NCBI GenBank assembly: GCA_025463555.1
Contig: JAODAS010000196.1
Location: 1 to 34,897, forward strand
From: Schumannella sp.
GTDB lineage: Bacteria > Actinomycetota > Actinomycetes > Actinomycetales > Microbacteriaceae
Length of the DNA stretch: 34,897 nucleotides
Reading direction: 5' to 3'
Position 1 is the first letter of the stretch. Each line of letters starts with the position of its first letter. Made by a program: the position numbers and the translations under genes. The notes under the pieces are model-generated. The model was not told where the DNA came from, made no database searches, and worked only from the letters and a program-made list of their open reading frames with translations. Positions 1-9,030 of the stretch are shown here, one piece after another.

Positions 1-209
1 CCCTTGTCGGTCGGCACGCGGCCCGACGAGGTGTGCGGCGCCGCGATCAGCTCCTCTTCTTCGAGCTGCGCCATGTCGTTGCGGATCGTCGCGGCGGAGA
101 CGCCGAAGGCGTGACGCTCGACGATCGTCTTGGAGCCCACCGGTTCACGCGAGGCGACATAGTCCTGCACGATGACACGGAGCACGGACAGGCTGCGCTC
201 GGAGACCAT
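1..209 (-). CDS. hrcA: Heat-inducible transcription repressor HrcA, N-terminal part (3' end beyond window)
   Basis: Minus-strand reading from ATG at 209: [70 protein letters not shown], typical HrcA winged-helix N-terminus. Runs off the window edge, so missing from the ORF track. Confidence 0.95.
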   Translation of the reverse strand, partial: MVSERSLSVLRVIVQDYVASREPVGSKTIVERHAFGVSAATIRNDMAQLEEEELIAAPHTSSGRVPTDK

Positions 210-230
210 CCGGTGCACCGCCCTTCCGCC

Positions 231-257
231 TTGGCACTCACGAGATGTGACTGCCAA
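231..257. promoter_or_regulatory. CIRCE operator (HrcA binding site), one mismatch
   Basis: TTGGCACTC (231-239) - N9 - GACTGCCAA (249-257). Canonical form is TTAGCACTC-N9-GAGTGCTAA. 8 of 9 arm positions are complementary. Located 21 bp upstream of the hrcA ATG. Confidence 0.88.
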
Positions 258-262
258 TTGTA
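257..262 (-). promoter_or_regulatory. Putative -10 box (TACAAT) of hrcA, abutting CIRCE
   Basis: Minus strand TACAAT overlaps the first base of CIRCE, placing the operator at the predicted transcription start. No convincing -35. Confidence 0.5.
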
Positions 263-417
263 GCGCGACACGCCGTTACCGACCCGTTGCATGCCGTGTT
301 GCGGACCCGCTACCTTTAGGCCGTGCTTGCGCTCCCCCCGTTCCGGGGTATGCGGAGCGCCAGCCCCTAGCTCCTGACCGAACCCGGGGTCCACTTACAC
401 CGAAAGGCACGACGAAT

Positions 418-807
418 ATGACGACACCCGCCCCGCAGCCCGCAGCTGCCGCGCCGCTCTCCGAGGCTGAGGACAAGCAGTGGGCGGGCTTCGCCCACCT
501 CGGCGGCATCCTCGGCTTCCTTCCGTCGCTGATCATCTGGCTCATCTTCAAGGACCGCGGCCCGAAGACCAACGTCGAGGCCAAAGAGGCGCTCAACTTC
601 CAGATCACCGTCGCGATCGCTCAGGTCGCCGTGTTCATCATCAACGCGATCCTCACCGCGGTGACGCTCGGCTTCTGGGGTCTCATCGCATGGATCCTGC
701 CGCTCGCCGTCTACGTGATCTCGCTGATCTGGTCGATCATCGGGTTCCAGAAGGTGAACGCCGGAGGCAGCTACCGCTACCCGATCGCGATCCGCTTCAT
801 CAAGTAA
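418..807 (+). CDS. DUF4870-type small membrane protein (paralog 1)
   Basis: MTTPAPQPAAAAPLSEAEDKQWAGFAHLGGILGFLPSLIIWLIFKDRGPKTNVEAKEALNFQITVAIAQVAV...; the ATG at 418 is preferred over the ORF-track start at 172. Confidence 0.88.
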   Translation: MTTPAPQPAAAAPLSEAEDKQWAGFAHLGGILGFLPSLIIWLIFKDRGPKTNVEAKEALNFQITVAIAQVAVFIINAILTAVTLGFWGLIAWILPLAVYVISLIWSIIGFQKVNAGGSYRYPIAIRFIK

Positions 808-819
808 CTCTTTTCGTGC

Positions 820-857
820 CACGAGGGCGTCGGACCGACAGGTCCGGCGCCCTCGTG
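820..857 (+). terminator. Rho-independent-like hairpin after DUF4870 paralog 1
   Basis: CACGAGGGCGTCGGACC-GACA-GGTCCGGCGCCCTCGTG: 17-bp stem with one G-U position, 4-nt loop. Confidence 0.75.
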
Positions 858-899
858 CTTGGATGGGCAACCACCGCATGATCAAGTGAGATGAGACCC

Positions 900-1469
900 A
901 TGAGCGACTCGAAACCGTCCAGCGCAGGCAAGGCCGCTTCGTCGAAGAAGCCCGCAGCCAAGCCCGCGGCGAAGGCCTCGACGCCGCCGCCCGTCCCGCC
1001 GACGCCACCCGCGCCGCCGATGCCCCCCGTCCCGCCTGCACCTCCGGCACCACCGGCCCCTGCCGCCGCGCCCGCGGCACCCCCGCCCGGCTACGCCGTT
1101 CCCGCACCGGGGTACGCCGTCGTCGTGCCGCTGCGCCCCGACGAGGAGCGCAACCTGTCGATGCTCGCGCACCTGATCTCGTTGCTCGTCAACCTGGTGG
1201 GCGGCGGCTGGATCGTCGCGCTCGTGTTCTACCTGGTGTACAAGGATCGCGGGGCCTTCGTGCGCGCGCACACGGCGACGGAGCTCAACTTCCAGCTCAC
1301 GCTGATCCTGGGGATCATCGCGGGCTACATCCTCTCGCTCGTGCTCATCGGCATCCTCGTGTTCCTGGCGCTGCCGGTGCTGGCGATCGTGTTCGGCATC
1401 ATCGCGACGATGAAGGCGAACCGCGGCGAGTGGTACGTGTACCCGATCGCGATCCGGTTCGTGCACTGA
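900..1469 (+). CDS. DUF4870-type membrane protein with Lys/Ala/Pro-rich N-terminal extension (paralog 2)
   Basis: MSDSKPSSAGKAASSKKPAAKPAAKASTPPPVPPTPPAPP...LRPDEERNLSMLAHLISLLVNLVGGGWIVALVFYLVYKDRGAFVRAHTATELNFQ; ORF 891..1469, internal ATG at 900 preferred. Confidence 0.85.
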   Translation: MSDSKPSSAGKAASSKKPAAKPAAKASTPPPVPPTPPAPPMPPVPPAPPAPPAPAAAPAAPPPGYAVPAPGYAVVVPLRPDEERNLSMLAHLISLLVNLVGGGWIVALVFYLVYKDRGAFVRAHTATELNFQLTLILGIIAGYILSLVLIGILVFLALPVLAIVFGIIATMKANRGEWYVYPIAIRFVH

Positions 1470-1837
1470 TGACCGACCAGCCCGCGAACCCGTACGCTGC
1501 CGCACCGCAGCCGATGAACCCGCAAGACGAGAAGCTGTGGGCGACGCTGACGCATGTCGGCGGCATCCTGTTCGGCTTCGTCGCGCCGCTGATCGCGTAC
1601 CTGCTGCTGCGCGACCGAGGGCCGTTCGTCCGTCAGCACTCGGCGGCCGCACTGAACTTCCAGCTCACGGTGCTGATCGGCTACATCATCGGCGCGGTGC
1701 TCACGTTGCTCCTGATCGGCTTCCTCATCACGATCGCGGTGTGGGCCCTCTCGATCGTCTTCGCGATCCTGGCGGCCATGGCAGCGAGCCGCGGCGAGTA
1801 CTACTCGTACCCGTGGACGATCACGTTCGTGCAGTAG
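1469..1837 (+). CDS. DUF4870-type small membrane protein (paralog 3)
   Basis: MTDQPANPYAAAPQPMNPQDEKLWATLTHVGGILFGFVAPLIAYLLLRDRGPFVRQHSAAALNFQ...; start overlaps the previous stop (TGATG). Confidence 0.88.
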   Translation: MTDQPANPYAAAPQPMNPQDEKLWATLTHVGGILFGFVAPLIAYLLLRDRGPFVRQHSAAALNFQLTVLIGYIIGAVLTLLLIGFLITIAVWALSIVFAILAAMAASRGEYYSYPWTITFVQ

Positions 1838-1843
1838 CGGCGA

Positions 1844-3067
1844 TCACGGCAGCAGCCGGCGCACCACGGCGTCGGCCAGCAGGCGTCCGCGCAGGGTGAG
1901 GACGACACGTCCGGCGATGGCCGCGCGTCCGTCGATCAGCCCGTCCGCGATCAGGCCGGCGACGGCTGCGCGGCCGGGGTCGGCGAGCGCCGCGACGGGG
2001 AGGCCGTCGGCGAGGCGGCTGCCCAGCAGCACCGTCTCGACGGATCGGGTCTCGGCGTCGAGGGTCTCGCGCCCGGCCGCAGGAGAGACGCCGGCGGCGA
2101 GCCGCTCGGCGTAGGCGGCGGGGTGCTTGACGTTCCACCAGCGCACGCCGCCGACGTGGCTGTGGGCTCCGGGGCCGACGCCCCACCAGTCCTCCCCCGT
2201 CCAGTACGCGAGGTTATGGCGTGACCGGTGCGAGGCATCCGTCGCCCAGTTGCTGACCTCGTACCAGTGGTAGCCGGCCGCTTCGAGGGTCGCGTCGGCC
2301 TGTTCGTAGAGGTCGGCGGCAAGGTCGTCATCGGGGGCCGGAACCTCGCCCCGCGAGATCTGCCTGGCGAGTTTGGTGCCCTTCTCGACGATGAGCGCGT
2401 ACGCGCTGATGTGATCCGGATGCTGCGCGAGGGCCAGATCGAGCGAAGCCTGCCAGTCCGCGGCGGACTCCCCCGGCGTGCCGTAGATCAGGTCGAGGCT
2501 GACCTGGAGTCCGGCGGCGCGCGCCCACTCGACGACCAACGGGATGCGCTCGGGATCGTGCGTGCGCTCCAGGGTCGCGAGCACGTGCGGCACGGCCGAC
2601 TGCATCCCGAAGCTGATCCGGGTGAACCCGGCCTCGGCGAGCTCGGCCAGCGAGCGCTCGTCGACCGAATCGGGGTTCGCCTCGGTCGTGACCTCGGCGC
2701 CGGGTTGCAGACCCCAGGTGCTCCGGATGCCGGCGAGCAACGCCGCGAGATCGGCCACCGGAAGCAGGGTGGGGGTTCCGCCTCCGAAGAACACCGTCGA
2801 CACGGCACGGCTCGGAGCGCCGGTGACAGCCAGCACGCCCGCGGCCTGGGCGATCTCCGCCAGCGCCTGGCCCGCGTAGTCGCTCTGCTTCACCCCGCGG
2901 ATCTCGTCCGCCGTGTAGGTGTTGAAGTCGCAGTATCCGCACCGCACGCGGCAGAACGGCACATGCACGTACACGCCGAAGGCGCGGTCGCCCCAGCCGG
3001 CGGTGACGCTCGCTGGCAGCAACCCGTCGGCGGGCGCGGGATCGGCGATGGGCAGCGCGGAGGGCAC
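1844..3067 (-). CDS. hemW: HemW-like radical SAM protein (coproporphyrinogen III oxidase-like)
   Basis: FGVYVHVPFCRVRCGYCDFNTYTADE (CxxxCxxC), VFFGGGTPTLLP, SFGMQSAVPHVLATLERTHDPERI. GTG start at 3067 overlaps the upstream stop (TAGTG). The ORF-track start at 3619 is artefactual. Confidence 0.93.
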   Translation of the reverse strand: MPSALPIADPAPADGLLPASVTAGWGDRAFGVYVHVPFCRVRCGYCDFNTYTADEIRGVKQSDYAGQALAEIAQAAGVLAVTGAPSRAVSTVFFGGGTPTLLPVADLAALLAGIRSTWGLQPGAEVTTEANPDSVDERSLAELAEAGFTRISFGMQSAVPHVLATLERTHDPERIPLVVEWARAAGLQVSLDLIYGTPGESAADWQASLDLALAQHPDHISAYALIVEKGTKLARQISRGEVPAPDDDLAADLYEQADATLEAAGYHWYEVSNWATDASHRSRHNLAYWTGEDWWGVGPGAHSHVGGVRWWNVKHPAAYAERLAAGVSPAAGRETLDAETRSVETVLLGSRLADGLPVAALADPGRAAVAGLIADGLIDGRAAIAGRVVLTLRGRLLADAVVRRLLP

Positions 3068-3687
3068 TACGAGAAGCTGGTCGGCATCGCCGCGAACATG
3101 TACTGGAAGAGCAGAACCGAGAACGCGATGCCGGCGATCAGGAGCGCCACCGTCACCCCGATGTAGACCCACAGCGGGGCAAGGCCGCCGCCGGTGCGGC
3201 GCTTGACGACCACCGACCGGCCGATCACGTAGACGATGCCCGTCAGGAAGGCGAAAGCCCAGTGGAATGGCTGAGGCACGCCGCGCTTCTTGAGCTCGCG
3301 GGAATCGAGCGCCGCGAGCGCGACCGTCGCCGCGTAGGAGAGCCAGCCCAGGGCACCCGTCAGCAGGTAGCCGGGCTGGCTGTACAGGGTGCCCATGCCG
3401 GTGTAGCCGTAGCTCCCGCCCTGGGCGGTGAGAACCGAGTCGATGTACGCCTTCCAGTCGATGGCGAAATAGGTGACAAGGCCAAGTAGCGGCAGCAGCA
3501 CGATCAGCCAGATCCAGAGCGTCCCGGTCTTGGTGCCCTCGGGCGCCTTCAACGGAGCGAACGCCTGGTACGCCTGGGCCTGCTGGCCGACATGCTCGGT
3601 CCACTGGGTGCCATCCCACCAGCGCTGGCCGCCGGGGGCGTTAGCGTCGGGGTACCAGCCGGGGGGAACGTTCGTCGCTTCGGTCAC
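3067..3687 (-). CDS. DUF2510 domain-containing membrane protein
   Basis: N-terminus MTEATNVPPGWYPDANAPGGQRWWDGTQWTEH (DUF2510 signature) followed by several hydrophobic segments. Confidence 0.85.
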   Translation of the reverse strand: MTEATNVPPGWYPDANAPGGQRWWDGTQWTEHVGQQAQAYQAFAPLKAPEGTKTGTLWIWLIVLLPLLGLVTYFAIDWKAYIDSVLTAQGGSYGYTGMGTLYSQPGYLLTGALGWLSYAATVALAALDSRELKKRGVPQPFHWAFAFLTGIVYVIGRSVVVKRRTGGGLAPLWVYIGVTVALLIAGIAFSVLLFQYMFAAMPTSFS

Positions 3688-3738
3688 GCGGTCAGTCTAG
3701 GGAGATTTCGCCCCCGGTCGCCCGGCAGGCGGCGCTAC

Positions 3739-4404
3739 TCACTCCGTGTTCTCGCCGTCGATCGGCCCGCTCAGTGCCCGTTCATAGCGCGCGGTGTACA
3801 CCTCTTGCATCAGGCGCACGAGCGGGTACCCGAGCCAGAACACCCAGCTCGACGGCCGGGAGAACGACCGGATGGTCAGCCAGACCGAGTCGTCGTCCCG
3901 GTATTCGACGATGAAGGCCTCTTCACCGGTCTCAGGGTGCCCGTGCAGCGTGCCGTAGGCGAAGCCTTTGCGCAGGGGCTCGTCGATCACGTACACGACG
4001 CGGGCCGGAACCCTCGCCGGGTAGAGCGGCACGTGCATGATCGCGGTGTCGCCGGGGCGCAGCAGCGCACTGCCGTCCGGCCCGAACAGGGCCTCGCCTG
4101 CCTCGGTCGTGCCGGCGGGGGTCAGCGGCGTGCCGTCGTCATCGAACGAGACCGGCACGTAGGTGCCCGCGGTGACCTCGGCGGGTGCCTCGAGCGCCTG
4201 CACTGTGATGCCGGAGCGCTTCTGAATGCCCCACGTCATCGTCTCCAGCCACGCGTGCTCCCAGCGCGCCTGGCCGTGCCCGATGCGGATGCGCCGCTCC
4301 ACCGGGCGGAAACCCTTCGGCGGATACTGCATCAGATCTGCCGCCTGGGTGCCGCCGATCGCCCCGTACGTGACGGGCGTCTGCCAGATCGTGCCCGCAT
4401 CCAT
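3739..4404 (-). CDS. DUF1990 family protein
   Basis: MDAGTIWQTPVTYGAIGGTQAADLMQYPPKGFRPVERRIRIGHGQARWEHAWLETMTWGIQKRSG...; start chosen at 4404 because the longer ORF start (4413) falls inside a putative -10 box. Confidence 0.82.
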   Translation of the reverse strand: MDAGTIWQTPVTYGAIGGTQAADLMQYPPKGFRPVERRIRIGHGQARWEHAWLETMTWGIQKRSGITVQALEAPAEVTAGTYVPVSFDDDGTPLTPAGTTEAGEALFGPDGSALLRPGDTAIMHVPLYPARVPARVVYVIDEPLRKGFAYGTLHGHPETGEEAFIVEYRDDDSVWLTIRSFSRPSSWVFWLGYPLVRLMQEVYTARYERALSGPIDGENTE

Positions 4405-4445
4405 GACCCTCATTCTACGAGAGCGCGCTGATGCCGCCCGAGGAC

Positions 4446-6311
4446 CTACTTCTTCTCCTTGGCCTTCTCGGTGTCGCCCGAGAGTGCAGCGATGAACGCC
4501 TCCTGAGGAACCTCGACGCGCCCGACCATCTTCATGCGCTTCTTGCCCTCTTTCTGCTTCTCGAGCAGCTTGCGCTTGCGGGTGATGTCACCGCCGTAGC
4601 ACTTGGCGAGCACGTCTTTTCGCATGGCCGAGATGCTCTCTCGCGCGATGATGCGCGCCCCGATCGCGGCCTGGATCGGCACCTCGAACTGCTGGCGCGG
4701 GATCAGCTTCTTCAGGCGTTCCGTCATCAGCACGCCGTACGCGTACGCCTTGTCGCGGTGCACGATCGCGCTGAACGCGTCGACCGGCTCGCCCTGCAGC
4801 AGGATGTCGACCTTCACCAGGTCGGCCTCCTGATCCCCTGAGGGCTCGTAGTCGAGCGAGGCGTACCCTGCCGTCTTCGATTTCAGCTGGTCAAAGAAGT
4901 CGAACACGATCTCGCCCAGCGGCATCATGTAGCGGATCTCGACCCGGTCCTCACCGAGATAGTCCATGCCGAGCAGCGCACCGCGGCGCGACTGGCACAG
5001 CTCCATGATCGTGCCGACGTAATCCTTGGGAGCGAGGATCGCGGCCTTCACCATCGGCTCGGAGACGTGCGCGATCTTGGTGCCGGTCGGGAACTCGCTC
5101 GGGTTCGTGACCGTGAACTGCTTGCGGTCCTCGGTCGTCACCTCATAGGTCACGGACGGTGCGGTCGCGATCAGGTCGAGGTCGAACTCCCTCTCGAGCC
5201 GTTCGGTGATGATCTCGAGGTGCAGCAGCCCGAGGAACCCGCACCGGAAACCAAAGCCCAGCGCTACCGAGGTCTCGGGCTCGTAGTTGAGGGCCGCATC
5301 CGAGAGTTTCAGCTTGTCGAGAGCCTCACGCAGCACCGGGTAGTCGCTGCCGTCGATCGGATAGAGGCCCGAGAAGACCATCGGCTTCGGGTCGGTGTAG
5401 CCGGGCAGAGCCTGGGTAGCCGGCTTCGACGCGGTTGTGACCGTGTCGCCCACCTTCGACTGCCGCACGTCTTTCACGCCGGTGATCAGGTAGCCGACCT
5501 CGCCCACCCCGAGACCCTGACTCGGCGTCGGCTCGGGGCTGGAGACCCCGATCTCGAGAATGTCGTGCGTGGCCCGAGTAGACATCATCTGGATACGCTC
5601 GCGCGGGCTCAGGTGCCCGTCGATCATGCGCACATACGTGATGACCCCTCGGTACGAGTCGTAGACCGAGTCGAAGATCATCGCGCGCGCCGGGGCGTCC
5701 CTCACGCCCGTCGGTGCGGGGATCTTCTCGACCACCCGGTCGAGCAGGGCCTCGACACCCTCTCCCGTCTTCCCGCTGACGCGCAGCACGTCCTCGGGAT
5801 CGCAGCCGATCAGCTGGGCCAGTTCGCGGCTGTACTTCTCCGGATCCGCCGCCGGCAGGTCGATCTTGTTCAGCACCGGGATGATCTCGAGGTCGTTCTC
5901 GAGGGCGAGGTACAGGTTCGCAAGAGTCTGGGCCTCGATGCCCTGAGCGGCATCCACCAGCAGCACCGCGCCCTCGCACGCCGCCAGCGAGCGCGACACC
6001 TCGTACGTGAAGTCGACGTGACCGGGCGTGTCGATCATGTTCAGCGCATAGGTGTCGCCTTTGCCCGCGGGACCCTGCCATGGCATCCGGACGGCCTGGC
6101 TCTTGATCGTGATGCCGCGCTCGCGCTCGATGTCCATGCGGTCGAGATACTGCGCACGCATGTCGCGGTCGCTGACGATGCCCGTGATGCCCAGCATGCG
6201 GTCGGCGAGCGTCGACTTGCCGTGGTCGATGTGGGCGATGATGCAGAAATTGCGGATGCGCGACGGATCGGTGGCAGCCGGGGCGAGGGACTGCTGAGCG
6301 CGCGGAGACAT
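4446..6311 (-). CDS. lepA: Elongation factor 4 (LepA GTPase)
   Basis: [65 protein letters not shown]; full length. Start at MSPRAQQ (6311) preferred over 6329. Confidence 0.97.
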   Translation of the reverse strand: MSPRAQQSLAPAATDPSRIRNFCIIAHIDHGKSTLADRMLGITGIVSDRDMRAQYLDRMDIERERGITIKSQAVRMPWQGPAGKGDTYALNMIDTPGHVDFTYEVSRSLAACEGAVLLVDAAQGIEAQTLANLYLALENDLEIIPVLNKIDLPAADPEKYSRELAQLIGCDPEDVLRVSGKTGEGVEALLDRVVEKIPAPTGVRDAPARAMIFDSVYDSYRGVITYVRMIDGHLSPRERIQMMSTRATHDILEIGVSSPEPTPSQGLGVGEVGYLITGVKDVRQSKVGDTVTTASKPATQALPGYTDPKPMVFSGLYPIDGSDYPVLREALDKLKLSDAALNYEPETSVALGFGFRCGFLGLLHLEIITERLEREFDLDLIATAPSVTYEVTTEDRKQFTVTNPSEFPTGTKIAHVSEPMVKAAILAPKDYVGTIMELCQSRRGALLGMDYLGEDRVEIRYMMPLGEIVFDFFDQLKSKTAGYASLDYEPSGDQEADLVKVDILLQGEPVDAFSAIVHRDKAYAYGVLMTERLKKLIPRQQFEVPIQAAIGARIIARESISAMRKDVLAKCYGGDITRKRKLLEKQKEGKKRMKMVGRVEVPQEAFIAALSGDTEKAKEKK

Positions 6312-6364
6312 GACCCGCCATTCTCCCATCTCCGCGCGGGCGGCTGCGCCAACTCCGACGTGAA

Positions 6365-6399
6365 GGGGCCCTCGTCCACGGGTCGTGGACGAGGGCCCC
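6365..6399 (-). terminator. Strong hairpin between the small membrane protein gene and lepA
   Basis: GGGGCCCTCGTCCAC-GGGTC-GTGGACGAGGGCCCC: perfect 15-bp stem, 5-nt loop. Confidence 0.75.
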
Positions 6400-6423
6400 C
6401 GTCAGTCGGAGTTAGCCGGGCGG

Positions 6424-6741
6424 CTAGTACCAGCCGGTGAGCGCGCCGGCGATCCAGAGCGGCACGAACGCCGCGACGCCGATGAGGGCGAGCAGGATGC
6501 CGCCGAAGACGCCGACGAACCCGAGTGCGATGCCCCAGTTGGCGGTGAGGCGGCCGGACGGCTCCTTCGAGCGGCCGATGAAGCCGAACACGATGGCGGC
6601 GATCGAGACGAAGCCCTGGCCGATCACGATGCCGACGATGCCGAGCACGAGTGCGGTGGTGCTGAAGACGGTGGTCGCGGCCTGCGGGACGGCGGCGAGG
6701 CTCTCCGCCGGAACTGCGGTCTGAGTGGTTGCTGTTGTCAT
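6424..6741 (-). CDS. Small membrane protein (DUF4190-like)
   Basis: 105 aa, hydrophobic: FSTTALVLGIVGIVIGQGFVSIAAIVFGFIGRSKEPSGRLTANWGIALGFVGVFGGILLALIGVAAF... Confidence 0.7.
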   Translation of the reverse strand: MTTATTQTAVPAESLAAVPQAATTVFSTTALVLGIVGIVIGQGFVSIAAIVFGFIGRSKEPSGRLTANWGIALGFVGVFGGILLALIGVAAFVPLWIAGALTGWY

Positions 6742-6781
6742 GCTCTCAGGCTAGGAACCGGCCGCCGGGCGGCCCAGGGAG

Positions 6782-7711
6782 TTAACCCCCCGATCGCGCG
6801 GGGGCGACCTCACGAGTGAGGATCTGCCGGAGCGCGTGCTCCAGCTCGGGGTAGTCGAAGACGAAGCCGGCATCGAGCAGACGCTTCGGCAGAACCCAGC
6901 GGCTCTTGAGGATCAGCTCCGTCTCGGTGCGGAGAACCAGGGCACCGGCCTCGAGCGCGAGGCGGGGCAAGGGGATGCCGATGGGCACCCCGAGCACGCG
7001 ACGCAGGGTGGCCATCACCTCGCGATTCGTCGACGGGTGGGGACTGGTGATGTTGACAACGCCGCCGAGGTCGCTGGTTTCGAGGAACCGCATCGCGCGG
7101 AACACATCATCCAGGTGCACCCAGCTGAAACGCTGCCGGCCGCCGCCGGACGGACCTCCCAGCTGCGGGCCGCCCAGCCCGGCTCGCGCCAGGCCGACGA
7201 GCGGTGTCAGCGCGGACCCGTCGCCGAGCGTGATGGCGGTGCGCATCGCGACCTGGCGGACCCCTTCGCGCGCGGCGTCGAAGAACGTCCTCTCCCAGCT
7301 GGTCGCGACCTCCACCGAGAAGCCCTTGCCGATCTCACCATCGGCTTCGGTCTGCGGCCGGTCGTCGGCGTGCCGATAGATGGTGGCGGTGCTCGCGTTC
7401 AGCCAGAGCGGGGGCGGGGCGTCGACGGCGGCGACGGCACGACCCAGCTCGGCGGTGGTCTCCAGCCGCGAGCGGAAGATCTCGGCGCGGTTGCGGTCGT
7501 TGTAGCGGCAGTTGACGCTCTTGCGTGCCAGGTTGACCAGCACGTCGGCTCCGTCGATGGCGCGGGCGATCGCCTCCGTGTCGCCCCAGACCGCGTCGGC
7601 GTCGCGGCGCCCGATCGTCGTGACCGTGTCGCCTGCCATCCGATAGAGCTGGGCGAACCGTGATCCCATGAACCCGTGCGCCCCCGCGATGACGATCCGC
7701 GCGGCCGTCAT
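6782..7711 (-). CDS. NAD-dependent epimerase/dehydratase, TIGR01777/YfcH-like (DUF1731 C-terminus)
   Basis: [36 protein letters not shown]...VNLARKSVNCRYNDRNRAEIFRSRLETT...NASTATIYRHADDRPQTE; start overlaps the patatin stop (ATGA). Confidence 0.88.
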   Translation of the reverse strand: MTAARIVIAGAHGFMGSRFAQLYRMAGDTVTTIGRRDADAVWGDTEAIARAIDGADVLVNLARKSVNCRYNDRNRAEIFRSRLETTAELGRAVAAVDAPPPLWLNASTATIYRHADDRPQTEADGEIGKGFSVEVATSWERTFFDAAREGVRQVAMRTAITLGDGSALTPLVGLARAGLGGPQLGGPSGGGRQRFSWVHLDDVFRAMRFLETSDLGGVVNITSPHPSTNREVMATLRRVLGVPIGIPLPRLALEAGALVLRTETELILKSRWVLPKRLLDAGFVFDYPELEHALRQILTREVAPARSGG

Positions 7712-8532
7712 CCCCAGACCTCGCGCAGACCGTCGACCACGCGTGCAGCCTGCTCGAGCCCCGCCTCGGCCGACGCGCGACGGGCCGCCGGATCGAGCGA
7801 ATTCCTCCCGATCGCGTTCTTCGCGGCGCGGTCCGGAGAAACCACGAACGTGCGCACGCCGGGGCCGAGCGCATGGATCTGTGTCGCGACCGAGGAGCCA
7901 CGCGCGATCCCCGCGGTGACCGGAGCGAGCACCACGACGACGTCTGCTCCGGCCGCGAGGTGCACGTTCGCGGCATACGGGAATCCCCCGTCGAAGTAGG
8001 AATTACCCTCGATGTCGACCGTTGGCCAGACCAGCGGGACCGCACAACTCGCCGCCACAGCATCGATCAGGGGCACGCCGGAGGTGCGGTCGAAGACCCG
8101 CTGCTCGCCGCTGTCGGCGTCCGTCGCCGGAATCAGCAGCCGCCGCTCGGGCCAGGCATCCACCGGAATGCGTTTCTCGATCACGGCACGCCGCTGCTGC
8201 GCGGTGACCGTTCGCGCTTCCCGTGCCTGCCGCCCCAGCCTGGTGAGTCCGCGCCGGCGGTCGGGGTCGAGCCCGGCGACGACGTAGCGCAGGATCGTCG
8301 TGACGCCGATGCGCGCGGGCAACTCCGACGCGTCTCCGGCGAGTTGCGCCGAGTACAGATCGTCGAGGTCGCGGGTACCGGCGACCTGAGCGCCGACCGC
8401 GGCACCCGCGGAGGTGCCGACCACCAGGTCCGCTTCGCGCAAGCGGACACCTGCTCGCTCGAGTCCGAGAAGCATCCCGGTCTCCCAGGCGATACCGGTC
8501 ACACCACCGCCGCCCAGCACGAGTGCACGCAT
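7708..8532 (-). CDS. Patatin-like phospholipase family protein
   Basis: [24 protein letters not shown]...[14 protein letters not shown] (GxSxG) and DGGFPYAAN (DGG catalytic Asp motif). Confidence 0.92.
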   Translation of the reverse strand: MRALVLGGGGVTGIAWETGMLLGLERAGVRLREADLVVGTSAGAAVGAQVAGTRDLDDLYSAQLAGDASELPARIGVTTILRYVVAGLDPDRRRGLTRLGRQAREARTVTAQQRRAVIEKRIPVDAWPERRLLIPATDADSGEQRVFDRTSGVPLIDAVAASCAVPLVWPTVDIEGNSYFDGGFPYAANVHLAAGADVVVVLAPVTAGIARGSSVATQIHALGPGVRTFVVSPDRAAKNAIGRNSLDPAARRASAEAGLEQAARVVDGLREVWG

Positions 8533-8601
8533 GCGCTCAGGCTACGCCGCCGCGTTTGCTGCCCCAGCGCTGGACGCATTCCGCCGCGCCCAGGTCTCTG
8601 G

Positions 8602-8607
8602 TAACGT
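8602..8607 (+). promoter_or_regulatory. Putative -10 box (TAACGT) of rpsT
   Basis: GGTAACGTAGACC about 110 bp upstream of the rpsT ATG; would give a leader of about 100 nt. Confidence 0.4.
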
Positions 8608-8716
8608 AGACCCTTGGTTTTGCGTGTGGTTTCCCACCACGCGATTCGCCGAATGCGTTCCTCTACCGCGTCGGCAGGACATCCCATTCGACGCAGCAAA
8701 CGAAGGACAACTACGC

Positions 8717-8977
8717 ATGGCGAATATCAAGTCGCAGATCAAGCGCATCGGCACGAACAAGAAGGCCCAGGACCGCAACAAGGCGGTCCGCAGCGAGCTC
8801 AAGACCGCGATCCGCACCACGCGTGAGGCGATCGAGGCCGGGGACAAGGCGAAGGCCGCCGCGGCCCTCGTCGTCGCGACCAAGAAGCTGGACAAGGCCA
8901 CCAGCAAGGGCGTCATCCACGCCAACAACGCCGCGAACCGCAAGTCGGCCATCGCCAAGCAGGTCGCCGCGCTGTAA
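8717..8977 (+). CDS. rpsT: 30S ribosomal protein S20 (bS20)
   Basis: [95 protein letters not shown] upstream. Confidence 0.98.
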   Translation: MANIKSQIKRIGTNKKAQDRNKAVRSELKTAIRTTREAIEAGDKAKAAAALVVATKKLDKATSKGVIHANNAANRKSAIAKQVAAL

Positions 8978-8991
8978 ACACCGTCAGTGTG

Positions 8992-9025
8992 CTTCGGGCT
9001 CGCTCCTTCGGGAGCGGGCCCGAAG
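8992..9025. terminator. Terminator between convergent rpsT and holA (possibly bidirectional)
   Basis: CTTCGGGCTCGCTCC-TTCG-GGAGCGGGCCCGAAG followed by TCGTTT: 15-bp stem with one G-U, UUCG tetraloop. Confidence 0.85.
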
Positions 9026-9030
9026 TCGTT

